Assembly: GCA_029721435.1 (NCBI GenBank) | Contig: CM056582.1 | Span: 38,584,611 to 38,648,610 of the forward strand | DNA: 64,000 bases | Source: Gymnothorax reevesii | Lineage: Eukaryota > Chordata > Actinopteri > Anguilliformes > Muraenidae | Direction: 5' to 3' | In this document: positions 10,829-21,418 of the stretch, piece after piece | How the letters are laid out: every line of letters starts with the position of its first letter | How positions within the stretch are numbered: position 1 is the first letter of the stretch | Made by a program: the position numbers and the translations under genes | The notes under the pieces: model-generated | Database searches by the model: none | The model's input: the letters and a program-made list of their open reading frames with translations, nothing else | Told to the model about the DNA's origin: nothing

Positions 10829-11297
10829 ATTTAGTGCGAATGGCAGTATTGACCTTTTCTTTTGTTAACCCCAGACTGGAGCTCGGTTTGGACATCTGTC
10901 TGAGATGGAAAGTCCCAGAGAATTTAAAAAAAAAAAGTCTAAAAGGTGGGAGGGGTCTGCAAAGAGTATATAAAGAGGAAAATTGAGAGAGTAGTAGTAG
11001 GAAAAATTGCAAGTAGAAGGAAGCATTTGACCAGACCTGTAATTTTTTTTGAAGACCTGTGAAGCTTTTTGTGGATTTTTTCCTGTGTTGGAGCATTTTC
11101 CTCACCCGGAACATCACCAAGCAACCCAACCAAAGGGAGTGTTAATATTTTTTTTTTCTTGTATATATCAATCTTGGTCAGTAGAGTAGATAGTAGATTA
11201 GTTAAAAGTCTTTGTTCAATTAAATGTGTATAAGTTTTAAAATTGTGTTTGTCATCCCTTGCTGTCGTAAATGTCATAACCAATTGGGGCCATAACA
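10829..11297 (+). repeat. 5' LTR of the Gmr1-like retrotransposon
   Basis: About 470 bp. Matches the 3' LTR at 18101-18488 and the fragment at 1-301. It ends in ACA just before the primer binding site. The left edge (ttagtgcgaatggc, expected TGTAATGCGAA) is degraded, so the start is accurate only to a few bases. It appears to have inserted at or beside the right arm of the DNA element ending at 10828. Confidence 0.8.
10967..10975 (+). promoter_or_regulatory. TATA box of the LTR promoter
   Basis: TATATAAAG, conserved as gtatatacag in the 3' LTR and as tttatata on the minus strand at about 141. Position within the LTR fits an RNA polymerase II promoter of the retrotransposon; no expression can be inferred. 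Confidence 0.5.
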
Positions 11298-11300
11298 AAT

Positions 11301-11318
11301 TGGGGGCTCGTCAGGATA
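11301..11318 (+). other. Primer binding site, tRNA-Pro type
   Basis: TGGGGGCTCGTCAGGATA starts three bases after the LTR end. It closely matches the complement of the tRNA-Pro 3' end used by gammaretroviruses and many Gypsy elements (TGGGGGCTCGTCCGGGAT), with one base missing. Confidence 0.8.
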
Positions 11319-12175
11319 GACCATTGTGAGAATCATTTATTGAAAATCCAACATTTCAAATTGTAAAATTGTTTTTTGAATTTTCCTATATATATGTATA
11401 TAGGTGGATGACAAATAAGGAAATTCTAACTGTCCATGTGTCACTCACTAATTAAAAATATACATGGTTAAAAATTGATGTAGGAATGTTTTTCCTCTTG
11501 TCAAATCAACTTAAGGCATACCAAAATAGTTGCCGGTGTGTTAGGATCTTGACTTAAGTTTTTCATCTAAACAGCAAAAATGTCATATGGTGTGACTGTC
11601 TGGCATGTGCGTGGCCTTTGAAATAGGAGTATATTTCCAAAGTAAATATAAATAGATTAAAATTTCATAATGCACATGAAATAAATGGGTGTTTTTCATG
11701 ATCACAGAAATTATTGATGTAGATGCATGATGTCAAACTAAGTTCTAATGAAAAGTATTTTGTCCATGAATTGAATGTCATATGGTGTGACAGTATATGG
11801 TGCATTTTGAATGGGCAATAATTTGGGCATCTTAATGAGGAAGAGGACCCAGCCTAACCAGGAAGCTCCAGTTACATCTCAGCAGTGACTGGCAGTGTCA
11901 GAAGGTGAGTTCTGAGTTTTAGATTATCAGTTATAAAGTTCTGTATCTGACATCAACAACTGTGGTCAGAGTTTTGTGTCTCATGGTGTGACACAATTCT
12001 CATAAAAAATAGTTATTTTATGGAAATCTTATTTGTGTATTTTTAAAGATCTCTGCTGCCATGTGGCCAGCAGCATGGTAAATATATGCTAGTTGTATTT
12101 AGCTATCCAGTAAATTAGCTTAACTTATAAAGTGTCATACGGTGTGACAGTCACACCATATGACTATATACTCTA

Positions 12176-12300
12176 TTATACCCCCCGCAACAAAGTTTAG
12201 GGGGTATACTGGATTTGCTTTGTCCGTCCGTGCGTGTGTCTGTGCGTCCTGACCTAGATCTCATAACCTACTCATCCGATTTTGAAAATTTCTTTTCTTG
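12176..12300. mobile_element. Hairpin-plus-GTCCGTCC MITE (partial)
   Basis: TATACCCCCCGC pairs with GGGGGTATA within 40 bases, followed by TTTGTCCGTCCGTGCGTG. Same layout as the elements at 18530 and 51121. The distal end was not found. Confidence 0.5.
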
Positions 12301-13386
12301 GTGGAAGGTCTATTGACTGTGGTACTGCCCGACTACTTGTTATGTCCCGAAAGGCTCTCTCGCGCCACCAAGAAACATTATATTGGCACTTACACGGCCA
12401 CCACGACCGGTAGGAAAGTCATAGAGAGATGGAACCAAGACTGTATTGTTCATCATCAAGGCCTAAAAATGAACAATCGACACCCATGACCTAAATCCAA
12501 AAGGAAGTCCGCAATTTGCATATCAAATTGTGACAGGAATTTTACATGATTGTTTTGTTATGAAAGACTGTTTGAAAATGTCCTTAAAAGATTGAAAGTA
12601 AAACATTGTAGTATGTCTACTTGTTTGTTTAAAACTGTACCACTCTTTTGTTTGCTGAAAAGGTGCTGTAACATATTTTAGTGGCACATTTTCTTGCTTT
12701 CCAAATGCTTGTGCCATACATTTTTTTATTTTTTGTTCTTAGAGATTTTAGAAGGACTTTTAACCTTAGAAGTATTTGAATGTTAAACGAACTTCATTAA
12801 ATATGTTTTTTTTAATCAAAGACATTGTGTTGTGGTGCAGTTTGTCATACGGTGTGACACTATGTCATTTGGTGCGACATTCAATAATATAACAAAAAAG
12901 GCTTTATAGCCTTTAAATCATAACAAAATCAACAGAACACAGGGGGAATGGTATCAGGAAAAAACTCAAGAATTTCTAGAGCATTCTTACACTAAATTTC
13001 AGAATTAAGCTAAAATATGTTGTAAATCTCAAACCATTCTCTTCCACGGAACGATAACTTGGCACAATATTACATTTGTCTACTTATCTTTCAAAAGAAA
13101 ATATTGAATATCAAAAGCAAACACGACTGAAAGGCATTCTACATAAAATTAAGAGTAAAGAAGTCCATGAATTTCATTTTATATGAAAAAATTCTGTCAC
13201 ACCATATGACAATTTTAGGTGCTACCCTAGTAAATTCACGTAAAAATCCATATTTTAATGAAAATTTTAAAAGAACATTTATATATTAGTTAAGTCTAGA
13301 GTCAAGGCAATGGAAATTAACACTTTTTATGGACAATATTTGAGATTTTTAAAAAAATGGTTTTTCAGGCTTATTTGTCACTGACC

Positions 13387-13441
13387 CATATATATATATG
13401 TATGTATGTGTATGTGTGTGTATATATATATATATATATAT
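13387..13441. repeat. TA/TG microsatellite
   Basis: Alternating tatata / tgtatgtgtgtg / tatatata runs just before the gag start codon. Confidence 0.9.
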
Positions 13442-13457
13442 TGACAGATCAACAGCA

Positions 13458-14441
13458 ATGGATGATTTCTTGGCATCACCAACCGTAGAGGTTTTGAAGT
13501 CTTTTAAAAAGACAGAACTGCAAGAAATATGCAGACATTTAGAGCTGACAGAGGTAAAACCAGCCATGCGAAAAGCAAGACTGGCTAGAGAGATTGTTGA
13601 ATATTACATTGAAAATGTGTTTGCACCTGGAGATCTGGAACCGTTTCCAGTGGAAAATCCAAATGTAGAAATTGAACTTCAAGTAAAAATGCTAGAGATT
13701 GAAAGGGAGGAAAAGAAAAACAAAGGCAGTTTGAGTTAGAAAATTAGTAAGAGAAGAAAAACAGAGAATTTGAGAGGGAAGGAAGAGAGAAAGAAAGGGA
13801 GGAAAAAGAAAAACAAAGAGAATTTGAGTTAGAAAAATTTGCAAGACAGAGAGATTTCGATTTACAGAAATTCGATAGGGAAGAAAGGCTCCAAATGGAG
13901 CAGCTAAAAATAAAAATAGCAACTGAAAATAAATTTCGGGCTAGCCAGGAAGTAAAACTGGTGCCTCCACTTGCAGAAAAGGATGTTGACAACTATTTCC
14001 ACTGTTTTGAAAAGGTAGCAAAGAGTTGCCAATGGCCAAAGGAACACTGGCCTCTGTTGTTGCAAACTGTCCTCAAGGGTAAAGCTCAACAAGCCTATTC
14101 GGCTTTGTCTGCAGATGATTCCTCTGATTATGAGGTTGTCAAAAAGGTTATTTTGAGAGCTTATGAGTTAGTTCATGAGGCTTACCGACAGAAATTCAGG
14201 GGTCTGAAGAAATCTGAAATTCAGAAATCAGACTTTCTAGAATTTGCTAATGAGAAGGAGGTTTGCTTTGAGCGCTTCTATGGAGGTTAAGGATGATTTC
14301 AACTCACTAAAAGAGATGGTGTTAGTTGAAGAATTCAAGAACTGTGTTAAGGATGATGTTAAGACCTACCTTAATGAGAAGCAAGCACTGAATTTGCAAT
14401 CAGCTGCCAAATTTGCAGATGAATATGTTCTCACACAAGTC
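13458..14441 (+). pseudogene. Retrotransposon gag (SCAN-like), frameshifted
   Basis: Capsid-type protein of the LTR element. The start MDDFLASPT at 13458 leads into a SAP-like N-terminal segment (LKSFKKTELQEICRHLEL). A highly charged Glu/Lys/Arg stretch follows, likely coiled coil (13690-13890). Then comes a SCAN-like domain (VDNYFHCFEKVAKSCQWP, LLLQTVLKGKAQQAYSAL, then FKNCVKDDVKTYLNE), as in many fish Gypsy gags. Frameshifts lie near 13735 and 14270. After about 14445 the sequence jumps into integrase at about 14620, so zinc-knuckle and protease regions are missing. Confidence 0.8.
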
Positions 14442-14604
14442 TAAATTTCAGTCTAGCATTAACAATAGATGGTTCCAATTTCAGAAAAAGGTAATGGTGA
14501 TACCCAAGATTCCTCACCCAAAGACAAATCTGGTGATGGTGCTCAGAAATCCAGTCACAGGTCTGATCAAAGTGTGAAAGCTGACAGTGACAGTACTTGT
14601 TGAC

Positions 14605-15390
14605 AATCGCGTGCATCTACTAGATTCCCTAAAGCCATACCTCTACGCAACATCAAGGCAACTGCAATCTCTATCAAAGCCTTTAAGTTCTTCACGTTGT
14701 TTGGCCTTCCCAAGGAAATTCAGTCAGACCAAGGTAGCAATTTCACTTCCGGATTGTTTCAGCAGGTAGTGTATAAAGTAGGTGCTAAGCAGATTCTTTC
14801 TAGTGCGTATCATCCAGAGAGTCAAGGTGCCTTAGAGCGGTTTCATTCCACCCTCAAGACAATGATGAGGACTTATTGTTATGACCATGAGAAAGACTGG
14901 GATGAAGGTGTTCATTTACTGTTGTTTGCAGCTAGAGAAGCAGTGCAGGAGTCTACTGGATTCAGTCTGTTTGAGCTTGTGTTTAGCCATGAGGTGAGAG
15001 GACCTTTGCTATTGTTGAGTGAACAATGGCAAGAGAAAGAACTGCATATCAGTCTGTTAGACTATGTTAGCAAGTTCAGGGAAAGTCTGCGTGCAGCTTG
15101 TGACCTAGCCAAAGAACTTGAAATCAAGTCAGGGGAAAATGAAAACTTGGTATGATCATAAGGCTCGAAGCTGGGGGTTTAAACCAGGAAACAAGGTTCT
15201 TGTGTTGTTTTCCTTGCAGTCCAGTCCATTGCAGGCTGGATTTCATGGTCCGTATGAAATTCTAACAAAACTCAAAGATCTCAATTACATTGTGAAGACT
15301 TCAGATAGGAGAAAGCCAAAACAGTTGTGTCACATTAACATGCTGAAGCCTTATCATGACAGAAATGCGAGGGTTGCAGCTGTCACTTGA
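14605..15390 (+). pseudogene. Integrase of the Gmr1-like element, N-terminally deleted
   Basis: Retroviral-type integrase core. The segment begins within a TRFPKAIPLR-like block, then FGLPKEIQSDQGSNF contains the second catalytic aspartate and ESQGALERFHSTLK the glutamate. The first aspartate and the zinc domain are lost in the deletion that joins gag to integrase. A frameshift near 15130 separates the C-terminal domain (WYDHKARSWGFKPGNKVLV ... CHINMLKPYHDR). It lies upstream of the reverse transcriptase, the reverse of the usual Ty3/Gypsy order and as described for the Gmr1 group. Confidence 0.85.
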
Positions 15391-15476
15391 CATTCTCCTA
15401 TGGTCGAGACTTGTGAAGATGGGGGCAGTTTCAAGATGATGAACATAGAATTAAAGCTGAAGTTCTTTCATGTTAA

Positions 15477-15723
15477 TTGACAAATTCTGAGGTGTTGCAA
15501 AATCTTGATGTAAAACTCCAGCACTTAGAACCCTCACAGAAAGATCAGTTTGAGAGGTTGATCAAGAAATATAAAGATCTATTTCCTGATGTTCCAAAGA
15601 GAGTTTCTATAGCTTCTCATGATGTAGATGTTGGTGATGCCAAACCAATAAAACGGCATCCATACCGGATGAATCCTGAAAAGAGAAAGATTGCTGAGAA
15701 AGAGGTTGAGTACATGTTAGAAC
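15477..15723 (+). pseudogene. Reverse transcriptase, N-terminal part, cut by a hAT insertion
   Basis: Encodes the linker and start of RT: SQKDQFERLIKKYKDLFPDV, VDVGDAKPIKRHPYRMNP and EVEYMLE. The frame is then broken by the insertion at 15724-16766 and resumes after 16774 with the RFCTDYRKVNAV block. Confidence 0.85.
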
Positions 15724-16766
15724 TAGTGCTGGAACTAACAATTATTTTGATTGTCGATTCGTTGACGATTATTGAAACGATTATTTGATTAGATTAACTT
15801 TCTCAGTTCTCTGGTTATTTAGCAATTTGCTTTTCAATTTGGCTTGAGGTCATTTTCGCCATGTGCTCACTAACAATAAGGACAATAAAGATCGATTCTT
15901 CTTCCAAAAATGTTTATTAAACATTGCTGCTCATTAGGCTACTTCTAGACAAAAGAAACAAAAATTCAAGTCAGAATTCATATCTTTGAATTCAGGTTTT
16001 TGAATGTCAGGTAAAGTGCGGATATGTAAAATTAAATACATTTTTTTCTGATCACCACGGACAGGCAGCAGCAGCAGCAGCAAAAAAAAAGGTTCTCCTT
16101 TAATTAACTGCATCTTGTGAACAACATTCTTTGGTCTGGAGTGTTTAATGATAAACCAGGTTTATCCAGAGGTGTATAAAGAACTGGGAAAAAATAACTA
16201 AGTAAAAGTAGAAGTACCATTACTGAAAGTTACTTTGGTTTGGTTTGGTAAGTGGCTCACATTAAATGTACTTAAGTACCAAAATTATTTTGTGAAAAAT
16301 ATACTTAAGTATCAAAAGTGCCAAGTATTTTTCATATTACACATAGAAAGAAGAAAAGCAAACACTCTTTGTTCTCTCCTTGTGCTCTTTAATCAATTTT
16401 CAGGAATACAGTACTCAGTACTCTGCTTGCTTTGAATATTCAATAAATTATCCTGGTGTGCCATCTAGCAATAGAATATTGTAACTGCGTCCATAAATTT
16501 GCAGCTCCATGTCTGCATTATCCTGCCGCTTTCCTCTCTCCTGACCGGTTGCATTTGCGCAGGCGTGACTGAGAGTTGCGAGGAAGTCTGATGGTTCGCT
16601 CTGTAGCTGCCTTAATATCAGCTCTTGTGAAACGACGTTTAGTCCAGTTCCAATGCGTGAAATGCTTTGCAATGACGTAACGACAAATTATCAATGAATG
16701 AATTAGTCAGCAAGGAACTTGGTTATCGAATTTTGTCGACAACGTCGATTAATCGTTGCACCCCTA
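15724..16766. mobile_element. Non-autonomous hAT-type element (1043 bp) inside RT
   Basis: Starts TAGTGCTGGAACTAACAATT and ends AATCGTTGCACCCCTA, matching the common fish hAT end TAGGGCTGCAACTAACGATT. Flanking 8-bp duplications GTTAGAAC (15716-15723) and GCTAGAAC (16767-16774) differ at one base. The RT reading continues across it when it is removed. It contains no transposase. Confidence 0.85.
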
Positions 16767-16774
16767 GCTAGAAC

Positions 16775-17967
16775 ATGATATTATCAGACCATCCAACTCA
16801 GATTGGAGTTCACCCTGTGTGCTAGTTCCAGAACCTGATGGAAGTACTAGATTCTGTACAGATTATCGCAAAGTCAATGCTGTAACTAGAACTGATGTGT
16901 TTCCAATACTTAGGATTGATAATTGTATTGATAGAATAGGGCAAGCAAAGTTTCTGACCAAGCTTGATTTATTGAAGGGTTATTGGTGTGTGCCTTGAAC
17001 TGAGAGGGCCAAGAGCATTTCTGCTTTTGCCACACCATCTGGGTTGTACCAGTATGAAGTCCTACCCTTCGGCATGAAAAATGCCCCAGCCACCTTCCAT
17101 AGGATGATACAGTCTACAATCGCCGGATTGCCACACACGGGAGCGTACATCGATGACCTGATCACATGGAGTGACTCCTGGGAAGAACATCTGAAAGATG
17201 TAGAGACGTTGTTCCAGCGCTTGACCCAGGCTAATCTGACTGTTAACCTGAACAAGAGTGACTTTGGTTGTGCTACTGTCACCTATCTTGGCTACGTCAT
17301 AGGCCAGGGTTAGGTAGCACCTATAAATGCTATAGTCCAAGCTATCATGGACTTTCCAGTTCCTGACAAAAAAAAAAGCTTGGCGCCGCTTCCTTGGAAT
17401 GATTGAGTACTACCGCAAGTTCTGCAAGAACTTTGCTGAGATTGCTCTCAGTCTCACCAACCAACTGAAGAAAGGCGTAAAGTTCACTTGGGATGATGCA
17501 TGCCAGAGAGCCTTCGGTCGCCTGAAGTCTCTGCTGTGTCACTTCCCCGTGCTCAAATCTCCTGACTTCAACAAACCGTTCTCCATCACGGTCGATGTTG
17601 GCGACCAAGCTTGTGGATCTGTGCTCCAACAGAGAAGTGACTCTGATGACATTGAGCATCCCGTGGCATACTTCTCCAGAAAGTTCAATCGCCACCAAAG
17701 GAACTATTCCACAATAGAGAAGGAGCTGTTGGCTCTGGTTCTATTCTTACAACACTTTGAGGTTTATGTTTGTACAGGACAAAAGCCAATGATTGTGTAC
17801 ACTGACCACAATCCGTTAATGTTTTTGAGTAAGATGGAAAAACAAAAATCGGAGATTGTTGAATTGGAGTTTGATTTTACGGGAGTAAAATCCAGGTTTG
17901 ACCTGGAAATTCAGCATGTAACGGGTACTGACAATGTAATTGCTGATTGCTTATCTTGTGTTTGAGT
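16775..17967 (+). pseudogene. Reverse transcriptase palm/thumb and RNase H of the Gmr1-like element
   Basis: RT motifs in order: RFCTDYRKVNAV, KLDLLKGYW, FGMKNAPATFHRM, and the catalytic YIDD at 17146-17157, followed by LGYVIGQG. After a frameshift or stop near 17310 comes the thumb (YYRKFCKNFAE) and RNase H (FSITVDVGDQACGSVL, STIEKELLALVL, VVYTDHNPL-like VYTDHNPLMF, HVTGTDNVIADCLS). An in-frame stop lies near 16998. The frame stops at about 17965, shortly before the 3' LTR, so nothing follows RNase H. The order integrase-RT-RNase H is thus direct from the sequence. Confidence 0.88.
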
Positions 17968-18089
17968 ATGTGTTTATATCACGTGTTTATTAGGATCTTG
18001 TATTATTTGTTTATATATACAAGTGTCTACTTTACCATTTTTATATTTAAAAAAAAAAAAAAATTGTCTTTGAGTCAATTTTTCCCTTT

Positions 18090-18488
18090 TGGAATGGAGG
18101 TGTAATTCAAATAGAAGCCACTAGATGGCTTCTTTCTTACTTTTCTATTGACCTTTTCTTTTGTTAAGCCCAGACTGGAGCTAGGTTTGGACATGTCCTG
18201 GGCATGTCTGAGATGGAAAGTCCCAGAGAATTAAAAAAAGTCTAAAGGTGGGAGGGTTCTGCAAAAGAGTATATACAGAGGAAAATTGAGGGTAAAGTAG
18301 TAGGAGAAATTGCAAGGAGAAGGATACATTTGACCAGACCTGTCCCTCTTCAAGACCTGTGAAGCTTTTTCTGGATTTTTGCCTGTGTTGGAGCATTTTC
18401 CTCACCTGGAACATCACCAAGCAACCCAACCAAAGGGACTGTAAATATTTTTTTTCTTGTGTATATCAATTTTGGTCAGTAGAGTACA
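18090..18488 (+). repeat. Polypurine tract and 3' LTR, truncated
   Basis: GGAATGGAGG at 18091-18100 is the polypurine tract; the LTR starts TGTAATTC at 18101. It follows the 5' LTR up to ggtcagtagagta, where a hAT-like sequence (CAGGGATCGACCGATATG) begins at 18488, so about 150 bases of the LTR 3' end are missing. Confidence 0.8.
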
Positions 18489-18967
18489 GGGATCGACCGA
18501 TATGTATTTTTTAGGGCCGATACCGATTTTTATCCCCCGCCAACACGAAGTGGGAGGGGGATATAGGTTTGACCTCCGTCCGTCCGTCCGTGTGTGCGTC
18601 CGTCCGTCCGTCCATCCGTCCGTCCGAGATAAAGGGGACAGCTTTACTCAGAAACTACTACAGATACAGTAACCAAATTTGGTGTGTAGCTTCAGACCAT
18701 AAAGGCCTTTATTGAGTTCGAAAATGAGAAGTGCATGATTGGCGGGGGATGTTGTAGACCATGTCGACTTGTTTGTTTATTTATTTATTTATTTTTTCCA
18801 ATCACCCTAAGCCGATGACAGATTATTGACTGCTGATTTTCTTGGGCCGATATTTGTGGCCAATAGTGCTTTTGCTTAACAGTTAAGGTTAGGATTTATA
18901 AGCTCCTGTATACGAAAAAAGTGAATAATTATAAAAAACGTGCATGCAAATAAAAAATAATTTTAAT
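18488..18967. mobile_element. hAT-like remnant containing a MITE
   Basis: CAGGGATCGACCGATATG at the left is a familiar hAT-type end in fish. Its body resumes after the MITE at 18530-18772 as ccctaagccgatgacagatt ... gggccgatatttgtggcc. The right end and the target duplication are missing. Confidence 0.55.
18530..18772. mobile_element. Hairpin-plus-GTCCGTCC MITE, copy 1
   Basis: Nearly identical to 51121-51358. The left end TATCCCCCGCC is followed by a short hairpin (cccccgcc ... gggaggggg), a (GTCC)n tract and conserved gataaaggggacagctttac. The right end GGCGGGGGATGTTGTAGACC ... GACTTGTT pairs with the left (CCCCCGCC/GGCGGGGG). Confidence 0.7.
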
Positions 18968-19650
18968 ATGAAGCCATGGGCGTTAGATAAACTAATTTGG
19001 TGAGTTGATACACCTTATATGAGGCAATCTTTAGAAAAAATATGAAGGTCCTAAACCCCCTAGCCACATGGTCAAATCTGGACACAAAATTGGCTCATTT
19101 TTGAGCCCTGCAAGGCGAGGGCTTATGTTAAAACTTTTATAATTTATCACCTAACAGTGTTATCCTGGCAGAAATGTACATTTGAATAGATAATGAACCG
19201 ATAATCACTGTGTCATGAGGAAAAAATTCTAAGTTGTTCCATATTTTCAGGAGGGCGCCTATAGTTTCACCTTATTTTACCTCATTTTGGTCAAAAAGCT
19301 ATTTTTAGCCTCCTAGAGAATGAGAAATATGCATCTCAGAGGCTATCTGATTCCATAATTGAAAAAACTGGATGCCAATTAGTAAATATTTGCAATAATA
19401 GCTTTCTAGAAGAGTCCATTATAAAATTGTAAGCCCCTGAATTTGGAAAAAGATGCGTTTTTTACATGTGGCATTTTTAGGGCCAAATTTCAAAGGCCTG
19501 TATTTTTTAAACTATGAGGAATTGAAAGCTAATCTTTTGCATGGTGGGTAGAGCCATATACTGTAGATCTACATTTTAAGAATTTTTCTCGCAAAATCTG
19601 AGGTGGTGACCTGGGGACCCCTAGGTGAGTTGGCATGGAATGACCCAATC
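18968..19650. repeat. Dispersed 0.67-kb repeat, copy 2
   Basis: Second copy of the repeat at 4303-4975, same orientation, similar along its whole length with scattered substitutions and small indels. Confidence 0.75.
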
Positions 19651-20611
19651 ATGATTTTTGCAGATGGGCTACCGAAGATTAGCCTGACTCCACCAGCCTT
19701 TGTACTTCTGCTTAATTTGAGCGCAGAAAACGAGACAGAGATTTTAGGTATGCGCAAGCGCAGAGCTGCGAGGCAGCATATTTTGATAGGTTGCAAATAT
19801 TAACAGAACACCGGACTACTCGTCTACTCGTTGCACACAAATTTTCACAGTATTTTTTGTTTCATGTTTTCTCCATGTTTGGAAAGACTTCCACTTTTAA
19901 ATGTTTGGACTCAGTAGATAACGCGCTGTTACCTGCGAGATCCAGGCCATTATCTTTACAATGAACACGGTGCACTTCACCTTCTTATAACCTCAGCTAT
20001 TCAAAATTTCGAAGCATCTCTTTGCGAAAGTAATAAACTGATTTTGTCGCTGGTTCATCCGAATCACCATCATGATTCTCAGTTTTAGTAACTTTTGCTA
20101 CCGACTCGACTTTTTTGAACGTTAACAGTACCAAAAAAATAAACGGGAAAGTCTTCCATAGCTCTTCGTTTCATTTTCCGTCTAAATCTTGAGTATAGTT
20201 AGAATAGTAACTCTCAGTTCCGCAAAATGGTGTGATTGACTGCTAATATCAACCATTCTAGAATCAGTACTGAGGTTTAGGATGTCAAGCTCCCCTTTGA
20301 TTGATTGGTCAGAATGGTCACTGTCAGCTCAAGGGAACACACTGGGTGCACTCCATTCATATACTGGTGCGCCCGGCTGCGATATATCCAGTAGATTCAT
20401 GCACTGACTGCTCCAAGACACGGGCTACGCCCATCTCTATTTAAGCTGCAGCAGCGGTTGGCTTGTCTTCTGACTACCAAATGTACCCCAAAAAGAGGCG
20501 TTTAATTGGGGGGGAAAAAGCGGTCGTACAGTTGCGACTATTTTAATTCAAAGGTTGCGCACTGTAAATTTTGGTCGCATATGCGACCAAAACGGTTGCA
20601 ATTTGAGCCCT
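19651..20611. other. Unassigned; hAT-like end at its right
   Basis: No gene seen. The last 90 bases (ttttggtcgcatatgcgacc ... ttgcaatttgagccctg) resemble the right end of a fish hAT-type repeat abutting the LINE at 20612. The matching left end was not found. Confidence 0.35.
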
Positions 20612-21414
20612 GCAAATGATTGGAAACAGGCCAGTATTATACTAACATATAAGAAAGGGGACCGTTCTGAGCCAGGGAATTACAGGCCTGTCAGTTTAAC
20701 TTGCACTGCGTGCAAAATATTGGAATCTATCATAAAAGATGAGCTGGACTTATTTCTTGAACGTAACAATATGTTAGGAATAGCCAATATGGTTTCCGTA
20801 AGGGAAAGTCATGCCTGACAAACCTTCTGGAATTTTTTGAAGAGGCCACCAAGACTTATGACCAGAGCAGGGCTTATGACATCTTATACTTGGATTTTCA
20901 GATGGCATTTGACACAGTACTGCATGAGAGACAAATTTTTAAAATGCACTCCATTGGAGTTTCTGGAGGTATTCTAAAGTGGATTCAAGACTGGTTGCCG
21001 GACAGAGTGGTGGTCAGTGGTATCTCATCTGCGCTATTTATGGTGGGGAGTGCCGTCCCCCAGGGATCGGTGTTGGGACCCCTGCTCTTCCTCATCTACC
21101 TTAATGATCTTGATAGGAATATTGAAAGCAGATTAGTTAAGTTTGCAGATGATACCAGAATGGGGGGGGTTTGGCAAATAGTTTAGGGTCCACTAAAGTG
21201 ATTCAGGATGATTTGGATAGAACTCAGAATTGGGCAGAAATGTGGCAAATGAAATTTAATGTTGTGAAATATAAAGTTGTACATGTAAGTTATAAAAACA
21301 CTTGACGGGATTACTTCATGGGAGGTTTTAAATTGGAATGCGCTCCACACAAAAAAGATCTGGGAGTTATTGTTGATCAAACTCTCACTGGCTTTAGGCA
21401 TTGTGCCGTAGCAG
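20612..21414 (+). pseudogene. CR1/L2-type LINE, reverse transcriptase part (copy 2, segment 1)
   Basis: Second copy of the LINE at 1767-2930, forward strand. RT blocks: KQASIILTYKKGDRSEPGNY, RPVSLTCTACKILE, LDFQMAFDTVLHE, SAVPQGSVLGPLLFLIYLND and FADDTRMGG (catalytic ADD). Several stops and frameshifts lie between blocks (near 20815, 21185). The 5' endonuclease region is absent. The copy continues after two TTAA-element insertions at 23300-23809 and 25770-25885. Confidence 0.85.
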
Positions 21415-21418
21415 TTAA

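Larger units (their letters stand above)
11319..13457. other. Long leader with a 15-bp motif cluster, probably an inserted element
   Basis: 2.1 kb of AT-rich non-coding sequence between primer site and gag, unusually long for such an element. It carries eight copies of GTCATATGGTGTGAC or close variants (11582-13210), a MITE-like hairpin at 12176-12215, and a TA/TG microsatellite at 13387-13440. I suspect a degraded DNA transposon inserted here, but found no ends. Confidence 0.5.

Noticed and set aside
11318..18100. A host gene or virus in the 11-18 kb region
   Set aside because: All coding blocks are gag, integrase, RT and RNase H fragments of one LTR element; no envelope gene is present and the frames are broken.
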